Positions 10,801 to 22,473 of a stretch of 64,000 bases of DNA are shown one piece after another (positions within the stretch are counted from its first letter, which is position 1; each line of letters begins with the position of its first letter). The DNA is from Euphorbia lathyris (lineage: Eukaryota; Streptophyta; Magnoliopsida; Malpighiales; Euphorbiaceae): assembly GCF_963576675.1 (NCBI RefSeq), contig NC_088917.1, positions 77,858,610-77,922,609 of the forward strand, written 5' to 3'. The notes under the pieces were generated by a model that did not search any database, was not told the origin of the DNA, and worked only from the letters and a program-made list of their open reading frames with translations. The translations under genes and the position numbers were made by a program.

Positions 10801-13800
10801 CTGAAGTTAAATCAGAAGATTGACCATAATCTATTTGCATAAAAAGGTTATCTGTCTGCTTGTAATTCAAGCAATCTGATCCTGAATTTTGTTTATCCTG
10901 CTTAACATCTGGATGAAAAACTTCACGGGAAAGCTCTTCAAGTGAAGACTTGGCGTCTGAAAATTGCTGCATGTTACCGTTACAAAGGAAAGAGCCACCA
11001 CTGTCCAGATCCCGCTCTTTTTTCTTTCCTTCCAAGTGGTTTCTGCGCTTTGCCTGACTTTTGTGGGAACTGATCTGTCATGTAACACCAGAGTGATAAG
11101 AATAGTGAACTCTTTTACTATTAGTTCCAAGGGTACCCAAGAGTTGAAAATGCGAGATTTGTATTGTTTGCGCAATTTCTAGGAAATCACCCTAAGAAAT
11201 AATCAATATAGCACATCATAATGATATGAAATGATCATAGTGAAAATTGAACATAACATTTCATCTAATGTAGTTCATCTTGGGCATTACAAACTTTACC
11301 AGCCTATCCTTTATATTTGCAAATTTCCGGAACTTTAGCAGCATGCGCTGAACTTATGCTAATCCCTTTTTCAATTTTATTTGTACATCTCGAACATTGA
11401 TAAATAATAATAGAACCGATGAGATCTGATCCCAGCAGAACTCAAACCAAAAATCCAGCCTCTAAATAAATTAATTTGTGGCTTTTCTGTGACTAATACA
11501 TGTTTAGAAAATCCAGCCTCTACACCTTATCAAATCCCTGGTCCGAGTATGGCCAAATTTTGGTTTTTATAATATTCTTATGTTACATCAATTAATAGAA
11601 TTAATACGCACAGATTTTGAGACTAGTGACTTAAATCAATGTTAAGTGAATGTGCCATAATTTTTAGTTATTGGGCCCAATACTTCGTTAGCCTATTATT
11701 CTATCTCAATGAATGCTAATATAAATATTATAACTTAACGAACCTGTTCCTTGAGTAGCGAGTCATTCTTAATCGCAGATCTTGCATCTGATCCATTTGA
11801 AAATTGCAAGTGATCAAAACCAGAATGCTCAGCAACACTGGTTGTGTTGGCACTTAGCTTGTCACCTAATAATAGGCTTCTTTTATTTGTATCATTGACA
11901 GAAGGATCGCCACCGTTGAGCTTAGGAGCTTGGTTATCGTATGATATACATTCCACAGCACTTCCTTCAGAACTTGAAAACTTAGAACCCAATTTCAGAG
12001 CATCTTCAGCCCCTTCTGTAGAATGAGATGGTGGAAACCAGCACAAATCATCCTCGTTGCTGAGACTCCCCAACCCAAATGTTGAATCACAGCTTCTGCA
12101 AGATGAAAGAAATATGAATACACAAGCACATAAAAGTATACACCTTAATAACTATGGATGCTAACAGGTATATATAATCCAAACGATATGCTGAAGTTTT
12201 CAAATTTGGAAAAGATAAAATCCAAATAAGGAGATTCACCCCTGTTATGCGGCTTAGACTTTAGAGTCTGTAGTTCTCTCTACGAACCACACAAAGAAAG
12301 TATCATATCTACATGTGAAAAATATTTGAATAAATTTGAATACTAGTAATTTCTTCATTTACTTAACTCTTTGAAAATTATAATTTCTTGTAATACCATC
12401 ATAATGTTGATCAAACACTTTGTATCCAATGGAACTGAATAGTATGCTGACCTCAGTAATGGTACAAACAGAAATAAAAGGGGAATGTAGTCAAATGGTA
12501 ATATTTCTCCTTGCAAAAGAGAGGACACGGGTACTCAATGCAATTAAACAAATAGTCTTTTTATCCTTTATTCAGATTTATTAGCTATATATTCGTATAA
12601 AAGAATATATAAATAACAAGTTCAATGGAAAATCAGAAAACAAAATATAAATATATTAACAAAAGTATAAAATGACATATTTCATATCATGGTTGATTTG
12701 TTATGGAGGAACCACTTTATTCTGCATACACACAACTAGCTGCAACAAGTCCTACCACATGAAATCTTCCAAATTTGTAATATAAAAAAAAAAAACGATA
12801 AGTTAAGTCTGCTACCTGAACATCCTATCGACATCCTCAAAATTTCCTATATCATCAGGCCACCCATAATATAATATATTGCTTTCTTCTTTGTCTTTGG
12901 AATCATTATCAAAAAAGTTGAGCCCATTATCGGTCGAAGATATTTGACCGAGTGGAAAACTATACGCCTCAGTATTATCCACGACACTCTTTTCCCCCAA
13001 GATAGTACCATCAGCACTAATCTCATCACCAACCGGATCAGTATTGGCACTTTTCAAACAATGGTTCGATGCCTTTGTCTCTTCACATGCTATACTTGAA
13101 ACTTCCTTGGCTGAGCCGTTATCACAAGAAATAGGAAATACACCATCAGGGGCATTAGACCATGGACCCTTATCTAGAATCATATCCTTCTCGATCACAG
13201 TTGGTAAATTACTTTCCTCCTTTTTCTGAATGAATTTAGTATTATCACCAGCATTACTTGCAGCACCAACTACTTCAAGTCGTGCTTTTTTCCGGTTGTC
13301 ACCTACAACTCTAAATCGATCTCCACATTCAGCAACAGGATGAGGTACTATATGATCATCACTCTCACTGAATTCATCCCATACATTTTCTTCAAGCTGT
13401 AAATTTAGTGATAGATATCAGCCAACTAATAAAATCATCAATACCTTTAGTTCTTTACAACTCTATTCAAAATATATGGAATATGATCAAGCTGCAATTT
13501 GAGAGCATAAGAATGGAACAATTAAGCGTGCATCACTGACTGAAAAGATAAAAAGTTGTGTAATGTAAACAGAAATACAGCTTGTTCAAAACAGAGAAGT
13601 CAGCAGATGTACAAGGCTATACATTTTGAGAAGAACCCAACCCAGGGTAACGTATAGAATCACATTTTAGACAGAGAAACACACGAAGTACATGTGAATT
13701 AAATATATCAGCCAGACTAATGTAGAAGAATATAATAGCTTTTCTCAAGAAGACATTATTGTTCCTGAAGGGAAGGAACTACCCATGCTACCAACAACTA

Positions 13801-15883
13801 CTGCAGAAAAAAAGCATCGAGCAGATCTCATTTACACTCAACTAGCATTAAGCTAAAGACTTAAGATATCAGGAACAATCCATAGTTAAGTCATAGGCAT
13901 CTGACAAGCTTATAAGAAAGAAATGCTAATCTAATTTCTGACATATTAGTTTTACATAGCAAGTCAACAGAGTTTGCCCGACGTCAGTAGATAATTTGTA
14001 CTTTCCGACTGCAGGTGTCGACTCTGTTGTATGTTACGATATGCCGCAAGTGAAGAAGCATCAAGCAGAGTTCTAGAAGAAACATCAATTTAGAGATCCT
14101 TGTTTGATGATTGACATGCTATCAAGAACCAAATCCTTAGATCAGGAAGATGACATGAAGAAACCTATCTAAAAGAAAAAATACCAAATTGCCAAGCAGC
14201 ATAGCAGATGGGAACGCACCAGATATATCTAGATGCTTTTGCGGAACAAAAGATCCCTTTTAACTCCTAGAATCTATTTCTTAGTTCAAGATCCCTCTTA
14301 TTAGCTGGAACTATGTCGCACAGAGTTGGACATGAAACGGACACGGACACGAAATGGACACCGGGAAATGTTATTTCTAAAACATAACCTTCAAAAAATA
14401 TCCTTCAAACTAAAACAGACACGGTCACAAAACAGCACGGACATGGGCATGAAATGTAGAAACGCTACTAAAGAGGAGTATTTGTGCAACATAGGCTGGA
14501 ACCTGTAGTTAGTCTGCGACTTATTAGACTGCCAATGGTAACTGCCCCTTGTAGGGCTATTCATTCCATACAGATATGGGCAGTACTACAGGAGCTTGCA
14601 AGTCAAGCACAAAACGAACCCTGTCTATGAAACAGAGAACAAACCTCGCCTTGCTCTCTTCTAGCATGGAGACAAGTAAAAACATAAATAATTTATGTAT
14701 TTTAACTTGTATTTTGTAAGGGTGTCTTGTCTTGTGAAGTTCTTACAAGAAATATACCTGTAGAGCTGTGAGGTGAGTTTATGAGGAACACAATTTGAAA
14801 AACTGAATGACACGTCTAAACTTGGGATTTGAAATGACTCCTTATATAAACGATTACAGAATCGAGCATCACAATAATTAAAAGATGAGGCGTTGCAACC
14901 ATTTAATCATTTATTTTACTGTAATCATAAAATTTCAGAACAGTTAAGATGCCCCATAGCCTTCCATGTGTTTCAGCTTTATAACATTGTATAGAAAAAC
15001 TATACCATAATAAAACATCAACACACAAAAAGCTTCCAATGGCACACTTTTTTGCAACTAGACTAAAAGTCTAGAAAAGGCACCTAGAGCGCTCAAGTGC
15101 AGATAAGTGAACGTGCCTTGCTCTTGATGCCTTCAAGTTCTTCTGACTTCTAAGTTTCTAGAGCACAATGAGAGGACTGCCAAAAGAACAAGCTAAGTTG
15201 ATCAGGCATTTTGATGCCAATACAAACCATTGTGCAACAAGAATTAAAAATCCTTGATTGGAAAGTTCGACATCAAAAAAGGTTAAAAATATAAACAACT
15301 AGTTTCTGTAGGACGATATAAAAAATGTAATATCGATATGTAATCCACTTTCCATCAACAGTCTCATCCTTGTATCATGCTCATCTGAATACAATTACTC
15401 ACTACGTTCCGGACTGTTTTATTCTGCAGGTACAACTAAAATGTCCACGTATAATACAAAAATGCTTCACAAACTGGAACACTAGCATGAACAGCTGAGA
15501 ATCATAAAGCAAGTAGCAATAAAAAATTTGCATTTTCATTGACATGTATCAAGTTCTTTGTAACTGTGATGCAATGCAGATTATTTTCTTTTACTGTTTT
15601 TTAGACTTGGCAAATCAAAAGAAACATTAAGAATGTCATTTAACTCAATGTGATCTTCTAGTACAGCAAGTACATAGGATATATATAGCAAGAGTGATAA
15701 AACGAAACAGCCAGACAGTTAGGCAATTTGCTCAACAGTTGAGATGGGGTCCTAGTTTAACAAAAGGCAGGAATCCTATATTACAGTAAATGATTCTTAT
15801 GGCTTTTTAAACAGGAAAAAATGGAGTGAAAAAAACAATAAAACTAAATGAATCCTTACCTCATACATACATAAGTCCGACAT
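7819..15883 (-). CDS. LNK1: LNK1-like circadian clock transcriptional co-activator (7 coding exons)
   Basis: I assembled coding exons (minus strand) 15883-15860, 13396-12816, 12095-11744, 11074-10415, 9691-9555, 8154-8019 and 7923-7819. All junctions are GT-AG with matching phase, giving 1995 nt, or 664 residues plus stop. The protein begins MSDLCMYELEENVWDEFSES and then DDHIVPHP (about 22-29). It carries YYGWPDDIGNFEDVDRMFRS near 183-203, then STFGLG and NEDDLCWF. The C-terminal third has EISLEASSFRQLQQVTEQ (to 539), LDIRTKLCIRDSLYRLARSA, and TNPIDRSIAHLLFHRPSD. These blocks are characteristic of LNK1 proteins as I remember them from other dicots. Known role: LNK proteins lack a DNA-binding domain and act in the nucleus as co-activators with RVE8/RVE4 MYB factors on evening clock genes. 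No break is seen, so the gene looks intact. LNK2 is the main alternative, but the N-terminus fits LNK1 better. Confidence 0.9.
8247..8553. mobile_element. Mutator-like MITE in LNK1 intron between coding exons 5 and 6
   Basis: The left end GGGTAAATTACATTCAT and the reversed right end GGGTGAAATATATTCAT are inverted repeats. AAATAAAGTC is present exactly at 8237-8246 and 8554-8563, a 10-base match that includes the 9-bp duplication expected of Mutator-type insertion. There is no coding sequence. Confidence 0.75.
8834..9322. mobile_element. Second Mutator-like MITE in the same LNK1 intron
   Basis: The left end GGGCAAAGTATAAAAAAAAT and the reversed right end GGGAAAAGTACGAAAAAAAA are inverted repeats and continue as GTTTGCC on both arms. 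The 9-mer TTATATTTT flanks it exactly at 8825-8833 and 9323-9331. Non-coding. It differs in sequence from the MITE 280 bp away, so these are separate insertions. Confidence 0.8.
13397..15859 (-). other. LNK1: First coding intron of LNK1 (2463 bp)
   Basis: The intron starts GTAAGG after an eight-codon first coding exon and ends ACAG before the codons for LEENVWDEF. No coding sequence lies within. A short stretch around 14320-14460 repeats ACGGACACG-type motifs and may be a small decayed repeat. Confidence 0.75.
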
Positions 15884-15965
15884 CCCTCAAAATCTCTATC
15901 CACCACCAGAGATGCAAACAAGTTTCTGAATCATGGCTGCTACAGAATGCTTCCAATTACGCTTT
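15860..15965 (-). other. LNK1: LNK1 exon with 5' leader, upstream ORF and start codon
   Basis: The start ATG is at 15881-15883, followed by eight codons and the GT donor at 15859. The 5' leader upstream contains another ATG at 15932-15934 opening a 12-codon upstream ORF that stops at 15896-15898, 12 bases before the main start. Whether that ATG is in the mRNA depends on the acceptor. The best pyrimidine-rich acceptor ends at 15966, which includes it; a later AG beside GATTCAG would exclude it. Confidence 0.5.
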
Positions 15966-16317
15966 CTAATTCAAAAAATAAGCACAAATATAAGAGTCAG
16001 GACATGTGTGTTTCAAGAAGAACAAGGAACCAACAGAAGAAAGGATAAATGAAGATAAATATCATTGCAGAACTTGAATCAATGGTGCCACAAGCCGCAA
16101 TATAATACACTTAGAGACAGCTATCTAGCTTCTGCACAACCAAATCTTTCAAAATCTTGAACATTTTCCAAGAATTTATCACTCATTAATGTTAGTCCAT
16201 CCTACAAGAGAGGAAGAGACAAATATATTGAAGTACAGAGCTACTTAATAATGGAATCGAAAAGTCAACCATTTAACCACCTTTGCAAATACTCTTGGTT
16301 AAATGTGCTACAGAAAT

Positions 16318-16320
<3 letters not shown>

Positions 16321-16348
<28 letters not shown>
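16321..16348. repeat. (AG)14 microsatellite in LNK1 5'-leader intron
   Basis: Fourteen uninterrupted AG units are followed by CGAGAGAGCG. It lies in the intron separating the leader exon (about 18300-18078) from the start-codon exon. Confidence 0.95.
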
Positions 16349-16356
<8 letters not shown>

Positions 16357-16875
16357 CGAAACTAGAAGGAGTTATCAGAAAAGAAGTTCTGATTTCAGTT
16401 TTATGAGGATGCTAGACTGCACCACTCCAGAGTAATTAGTGATAATATTATTTCAGGTGGTCATGGATTTATTTTGTTGAATAGTGCCAATTAGTTTTAC
16501 AGCACAGCACTGATAGTTGTTAAAAGACAAAAAGATAACGAGTCTTTTGATAGACAAGCAAACTGAGTCTATGGTAGAGAACCATAAAAGAGATGCCTCT
16601 ATATGGCAGGATGCGGAAGGTAAAACCTTTGTCTAAGAAGAAACCTGAAATATGGAGGACAAAATTATGAAAGAACTCAAGGTGAGAGCAATAAACAAGA
16701 AGCTTTATCCTTTAGTAAGATCATTGTGAGCTCAAGAAAAATCAAGTTTAAATCTGACAGAAGTTAGAATCGTGAACTAGAGGGCTCATTTCAAATATTG
16801 TCCAAGTATTTTCTAGTCTTTGTAGGGCCTTCCTCATGTTCTTCTACAGTATATCAGCTGCTAATGAAATTTGAA

Positions 16876-17112
16876 TTAAGTGTCAAAATGGCCCTCAAAC
16901 TTGGCAATCACGATCAATTTAGTCCAAATCGAAGTTTAGTTATCAACTCAAGAGTTAGCAAATTTTGACAAATTGGCCCAAATTTGATAAACTTTTGGTG
17001 TTTAACTGATTGTATTCGGATCAGTTTGTCAAATTTTGCCAACTTGAGGGCTGAGTTGATACCTAAACTTCAATTTGGCCTAAATTGATCTTGAGGGCCA
17101 TTTTGACCCTTA
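16876..17112. mobile_element. Foldback MITE in LNK1 5'-leader intron
   Basis: TTAAGTGTCAAAATGGCCCT at the left and the reversed right end TTAAGGGTCAAAATGGCCCT are nearly identical, and the complementarity continues inward through AAATTTTGCCAAC-type segments. Much of the element could pair with itself. No clean target duplication was found. This GGTCAAAATGGCCCTCAA-type end is a recurrent plant MITE motif. Confidence 0.65.
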
Positions 17113-18077
17113 ATTTGTTCTTCAAAATTGCAGACACTTTTGTTAATTCAACTTGGCTCGAACAGGCTTTCTGGATTTCTTTAGTTCGCTTATTTTAGTC
17201 ATTATTTTCATTTTTCCTCCTCACCAGTCCGTAAAAACATTTTTCCTTCCAAGACTAGGAAAGAGCCAAAGTTTTATTATGTGAATATCCACAGTAAGAC
17301 CATGGAACCTTTTCTTGCATAGTCTAAACCCTTCGATTTAATGGTTCACCAATAAGATCAAACAGCCAGCCCTGAGTAGTAATAGCCCAAAACAAACTCC
17401 AATTTCTACTTCTATAGTCCCAAAACCACTGGCCGATTGCCATATAGCTATACTTAATAGCTGTTACTGAATCATCTAACGCTCTATTTTTTATCAGCCC
17501 CAGATAACTGAGTATTAATAATTCTGGTAAAGCTAGAATGACAGAACCAGACCAACTCTATATCTTATCATCTAATCAACGGGTAATACAGAAAACAGAA
17601 AGAGGACTTTAAAAAAAAATCAGTCATAATTCATACAGCAGAAGGGAGAAGCAGACCTACATTTCAATCGACATGAAAATAGCCAAAAAAAATGCATATG
17701 TTAATTGATAAATCAAAGTCAAATTTCAACACCAGTATAGTCAGTTTCACTCTCCATTTTCATTTATTTTTCAATCATTTCTACCTTTGACCTTTTTCCA
17801 GTACGATAAGAAATTATTAAGCAATCAAACTAAAACCATTTCTGTTTAATTTTTCAGTTACAAAAACCGCAAAACAAACAATAACAATATTTTAACTTAC
17901 TATACAAAGCAAGAGATTTCGAAATTTCACCTTCAAATATATAAGATCTCAACACGAAAACAAACAACAAACCGCAAACAGCAAGAAATCAATAATAATA
18001 ATAAAAAAGTAACCCACTAAAACAGCAGAATTTCATCTAAAATAACTAACCACATAAAATCCTAATTGAAAACTCAC

Positions 18078-18305
18078 CTGAATCCGAGATCTAACTCCCA
18101 GAAAACAACTACTTTTCCCAGAAAAGTTTATCCTTCTTCCCAATAAAACCAAAGCTTCTTCTCAGCGACCTTCAAAAGCCAGAATCACCAGTAGAACCTA
18201 GGCAACGTTTACCCTAAATCGCCGAATTCTCTCAACTTCTAGAGGCTTAGCTCGCTCTCCCTCTCTCTCTCTCTCTCTGTGTTCTCGCGCTCTCTCTTTC
18301 TCTCT
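18078..18305 (-). other. LNK1: LNK1 5' leader exon 1 with CT-rich tract
   Basis: On the minus strand a GATTCAG|GTGAGT donor at 18078/18077 ends a non-coding exon. Its upstream part contains long GA tracts (CT on the plus strand, about 18252-18305), common around plant transcription starts. The exact start site is not determinable. Confidence 0.5.
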
Positions 18306-18640
18306 CTAAAAAAACCTTATTTACTGAATATTATTTTATTTATTAATTTCTGTGTATTTGAGAGGGTAGTGGACGATTTGACACGTGGCGAGCAGATCAT
18401 AACAAGCAAGGTAGATATCAAATTCGTGGACGAGAAAGAGGGATGGGATCCGATCACTTTCATAATTTTGATTGGTCCACGTAGAATACGAGGTCTAAGA
18501 GAGAGACACGTGCCCTGCTGGACCACATGGGTGGGGAATACGTCAGTGACCCACGTGGCGGATGATTGTTACGTCATCTTTTCTCTGGCAATTTGGTATT
18601 GGAAATTAAATTTATTAAATATCTATCAAATTGGGTACTT
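18306..18640 (-). promoter_or_regulatory. LNK1: LNK1 promoter: three G-boxes and an evening-element-like site
   Basis: CACGTG occurs at 18382-18387, 18507-18512 and 18552-18557, with an ACGTCA motif near 18571. AAATATCT, an evening element lacking its first A, is at 18617-18624. G-boxes are bound by bHLH/bZIP factors, and pseudo-response regulators are known to act at them; evening elements are bound by CCA1/RVE MYB factors. The cluster sits within about 350 bp of the probable transcription start, fitting a clock- and light-controlled gene. Binding is inferred. Confidence 0.6.
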
Positions 18641-18764
18641 CAGGTGTAGAGGTGACAAATGTTTTTAAGGCTAGTGGATGCAAATTTGCTCATGTTTTTT
18701 AATGAAAATACTTGTATTTTTTCATTGGATTAAAAAACAACTATAAATAATTAGAAATATAATA

Positions 18765-19022
18765 CTCCCTCCATTCCATTATATAAGTCATTCTAGTGTA
18801 TTTCACATAAATTAAGAAATATATTGGTTAATTAAAAAAAAATTCTCTCCCATGTCACTATTAGGCAATAAGCATTGGAATATTAAAAAACACATGTACC
18901 AATACAAAAAATAATTCTCTCTCATGTCACTATTGGGCAATAAGCATTGGAATCCTAGAATGACTTATATTCAGGGAAAAAACTAATTTGCTAGAATGAC
19001 CTATATAATGGAATGGAGGGAG
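18765..19022. mobile_element. Stowaway (Tc1/mariner) MITE upstream of LNK1
   Basis: CTCCCTCCATTCCATTATAT and the reversed right end CTCCCTCCATTCCATTATAT are identical over 20 bases, and TA flanks both sides (18763-18764 and 19023-19024). This is the classic Stowaway structure. Inside, a roughly 70-bp unit containing CTCATGTCACTATT and GGCAATAAGCATTGGAAT is duplicated. Confidence 0.85.
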
Positions 19023-19186
19023 TAAGTGCTAAAGTAAATACAAAATTCATAAGGTATCATTGTAGTTCGCGAATACAGGATAGTTTGGTTTGGAGGTGGT
19101 ACGTGCGCATGTAAAAAAAAAATTGCTAAATCGAATTTACTTAATATTTTTTTTAAATATACACGTACTATAATCTGAGTGGTCAA

Positions 19187-19612
19187 GAGACTCGTCCGGC
19201 AACTTCATCGCAGCGGCAAACGGTTTGTTACAATGCCATCAAGACCCTTTTCTGGTAGAGGCCCTCGCGTGTCGTGAGGCGCTGTCATGGATTAAATCCA
19301 GGACGTGGAGGAATGTCAAGGTTGAAATTGATTCACAACTGGTGGCTCTGGCAATTCATGGCGAAATTATCGGTAACTCACATGTAGATAATATCCTAGG
19401 AGATTGTAAATCCTTAGTTAAGGAGATTGAATTTTGTTCTATTCATTTTATTCATCGTTCAACGAATCGTACTGCTCACGTGTTAGCACGGGCTGTCGGT
19501 TGTGTGTCTGATTGTGGGGTTAGGACGTCTACTCCTCCCCCATTCATTTGTAATGCCCTATTGGCTGATCAATAAAGTTAACTATCTTCCCTTGTAAAAA
19601 AAAAAAAAAATT
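19187..19612 (+). mobile_element. Short 5'-truncated LINE insertion with poly(A) and TSD
   Basis: TGAGTGGTCAA lies at 19176-19186 immediately before the insert and again at 19613-19623 immediately after a 15-base A-run. AATAAA is present at 19571-19576, upstream of the tail. The insert is the last 0.4 kb of an RNase H-bearing LINE. It landed in a dispersed repeat whose other copy is at 3925-4190. Confidence 0.85.
19225..19575 (+). pseudogene. RNase H domain C-terminal fragment of a LINE
   Basis: About 116 residues read openly to the LINE stop codon. They include EALACREALSW, the VEIDSQLV segment with its acidic residue, and FIHRSTNRTAHVLAR, where NRTAH carries the usual conserved His/Asn signature of RVT_3-type RNase H. 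The N-terminal beta strands with the first catalytic Asp are missing because the insertion is 5'-truncated, so it cannot be active. It is not a host gene. Confidence 0.75.
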
Positions 19613-20215
19613 TGAGTGGTCAAAAACTAATTTTTAAGTATTAATGTAAAATTTTTCAAAATTAAGTCAAAATAAAAAATAAATAAAAAGTTTTTATCAG
19701 AATTTAGAGAAGTAGATGAATTAAATGAAAGTAAAAAAAAAAGATTTGATAATCAATAACAATAATCGAACGGTTTCTAAATTTTCCACCCCAACTCGAC
19801 CTATACCCTGTACAAATTATTCACTGATAGAACAAAAAATGAAACAATTACAAAAGAAAAGGAAAAAAAAATTAGAACCTTAGAAGTAAATATTAGTCCT
19901 AACAAAAGAAAAAAAAGTTATAATGCTAAAAAATTAAAATCATCAACCAATATTTCACACATATTAAAAAAATGCTCGATTAGTTAACATGTAAACAAAA
20001 ATTGTGTTCAATAAAACAATTTTCATTTAGGAAGGGTCTAATAGGAAAAAAATAGAAATTTGGATTTGAGAGGGTCTAACAGACCAAACAAAATTTATTT
20101 GGGAATGGTCTAACACTTTTCGGGTAATCTTGGGGGTGCTAAACCAACACACCATTAATATTTCTTGGAGACAGGGGTCGGAACCGCCCCTGGTCAGGCC
20201 AATTTATCAAATACT
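19613..20215. other. AT-rich gene-free stretch
   Basis: The start is the continuation of the dispersed repeat interrupted by the LINE. The end (about 20140-20200) has a GC-richer piece, GGGGTCGGAACCGCCCCTGG, that may be the edge of another decayed transposon abutting the transposase remnant. No coding sequence. Confidence 0.4.
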
Positions 20216-21700
20216 TAAGAAGAGTAAAATTATTGATTTTATGGCACATCAGAGCGTCAGTTTTTAAAATTTGAGATATACCCCTAAAGATATGTATAAC
20301 AATATGAATATTGAGAGGAGACTCTATATACAAGAAGGTGATGCATTCACAACATTGGGATTTTTAGCTGCAAAAAAAAAATTAACCTTGGATTTTTTTA
20401 TAAGTACACAAGTAAGGAAAATGAACAATTGTGTAACTTATTTTGGTCATATTCCATATCTAGACTAAATTACTCTATCTTTGGTGATGTGGTTGCATTT
20501 GATGCATGTTATAGAAGGAACATTTATTACACTCCAATAGTTACACTTATATGTGTTAACAATCATTGCCAGTCCATTGTTTTTGCACACGTGTTATTAG
20601 AAGATGAGCAAACATCTTCTTATAAATGGATGTTAAGTATATTTCTAGATTGTATGAGTGGAAAAAACTTTTTTTCCTGATGTTACTAATGGAGATTTGG
20701 CTATGTGTGCTATTATTAGGGAGGTTTTTCCTAATGTCAAACACATGTAGTGCATCCCACATATTAAAAAAAATGCAACTCATCAAGTGAAAATTTATTA
20801 TTTCAAGTGTGATTTTAGAGATGTGATGGTAAATCCTATGGAGTTAAATGAATTTGAAGAAAAATGGACATCTTTGGGTTCAAAGTACGGCCTGTAAAAC
20901 AATTCTTAGATTGAACGTATGTATGATGATCGTGAGATATGGGTCGACGCATATTTTAAGGGCTTTTTTGGAGGTACTGGAACCGCATCTAGGTGTGGAG
21001 GTTTTCATTCTTTTTTTAATGATTATGTGAATGAGAATTTGAATTTGTTAGGGCATTAGATGTGATTTGTTATAATAAAACCAAAGATGATCATAGTGCA
21101 TTATATTCTAATCATGTATGCACACATATTCTCAAATTATATGAAAATAAAGCTGCTGAAAAATACACACCAAATGCTTTTATAAAGTTTCAAGCTAAGT
21201 TGAACAAAGAATCTGCTTATCTTACGAATGAGCATGTGGAACACAATGACAATGAACATATTTATCAGCTTACTAGATGGAAAAGTGAAGGCGATAAAAG
21301 GATAGTAATATATAATTCGTTTTTCAAAACAATTAAGTGTTCTTGTAAGCATTTTGAATCATGAGGATTCCCTTGTCGACATTCTCTTTGTGTTATAAAG
21401 TTAGAACAAATGCCTTGCATTTCAGATTCTTGCTTCCTGCAAAGATGGACTAAAAATGTCAAAACAAAGTTTTAGATACAACTACTAATAATGATATTTA
21501 TGATGATGTCTTGTCTATGATTCGTTATGGTGCTTTGACTTCTACATGTAAGAGAATTTGCCAACTTGCCTCAAAATCTAGTACAACCTTTAAAGAAGTT
21601 ACAAGTGAAGTGATAAATATTGTTAGACGTTTGGAATAAGAAAACCATTTACATTTGGCTAGTTCACAGTTTGAAGAAATTCATGGTCCAGAACATTCAA
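20216..21700 (+). pseudogene. FAR1/Mutator-like transposase remnant, copy A
   Basis: Pieces in shifting frames give the order expected for a FAR1-type transposase: the pre-catalytic segment with PKDMYNNMNIERRL, the MULE catalytic start DVVAFDACYRRNIYYTP (first Asp kept), the VNNHCQSIVFAHVLLEDE segment, then TNGDLAM where most relatives have TDGD-type text, and a SWIM zinc finger CSCKHFES...FPCRH near 21335-21380. The N-terminal FAR1 DNA-binding part is missing before 20216. Stops at about 20466 and 20680, a stop between the SWIM ligands (TGA near 21362) and frameshifts make it non-functional. Known family role: FAR1/FHY3 proteins are domesticated relatives acting in light signalling, but this decayed multi-copy set looks like transposon sequence. 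Confidence 0.75.
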
Positions 21701-21779
21701 TAACTAAAGGTATGCATTCTAATCATATTTCTAAAAGTACATCGACAAAGAAGTGCGAAAATCATAAAATTCCAGGATG

Positions 21780-22473
21780 AATCAGAACAAATACTGAAAC
21801 AAATTTTAATTTTCAAGTTTTTTATTCAAAAAAAAAATTCTTATTTTTTCTTATTCTTCTATGAATCATGTGATGAACCAGATGTCTCGTTAACCTCCTA
21901 AACTTTCTTAAGGTGACATGATTGATCTCCTAGATCATACATGACATAGCAAAGTAGTGATTTGAATAAGTGTGTTTTAGTCAATAATAGTAGGGTTGTA
22001 TATGTCCACTCATTAAATGTATTGAGAACAGAGATAGGCTAATGATTTTTGTTTTTTTTATTTAGTGTAATGGTTATTGAATTGGAACAAGAAATGTAAA
22101 TAAATCCATAATTTGAAGATGTAATTAGTTCATTATTACATCTAAATTTAGAACAGAGATATGCTTTAAAATGTCATCTTAGAGCGAGGAATTATATAAT
22201 TATTTCGAAAAACCCAGTGACTAATTAATATGTTATGGAAAACCATATGAGTTATGTAAGTTTAAATTACTAGTCAATTAATGTTCATATCATTTATTTT
22301 TATTCAGTTGTATGATGTTAATAAAACTTTGTTTTGTTGCCTTTTAATTGTGAAGTATTTTTGTGTTTGTATACTTGTTGTTATTTTTGTTTTACTTGTT
22401 TAGAAAAAGAGTCTAGCTAAAAAATTCTTAGTTGATTTATTTTTGGCTGTTGATCAAGCATTTCATTTGCAAT
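21780..22473. other. Non-coding upstream region of transposase copy B
   Basis: No coding sequence is seen. Most of it (from about 21870) is repeated in inverted orientation at 51790-51662, 50500-50337 and 28933-28690, where later insertions split it. It is therefore part of the transposon rather than unique flanking DNA. Confidence 0.6.

Noticed and set aside
13397..15859. Extra exons in the large LNK1 intron
   Set aside because: The eight-codon exon joins the next exon in phase with no residues missing relative to the remembered family N-terminus; no other coding block was seen.
16876..17112. MicroRNA precursor (long foldback)
   Set aside because: The ends and length fit a MITE of a dispersed family; no small-RNA evidence is available from sequence alone.
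18279..18668. 129-codon open frame on the plus strand
   Set aside because: It covers the LNK1 leader and promoter on the opposite strand and has no recognisable domain.
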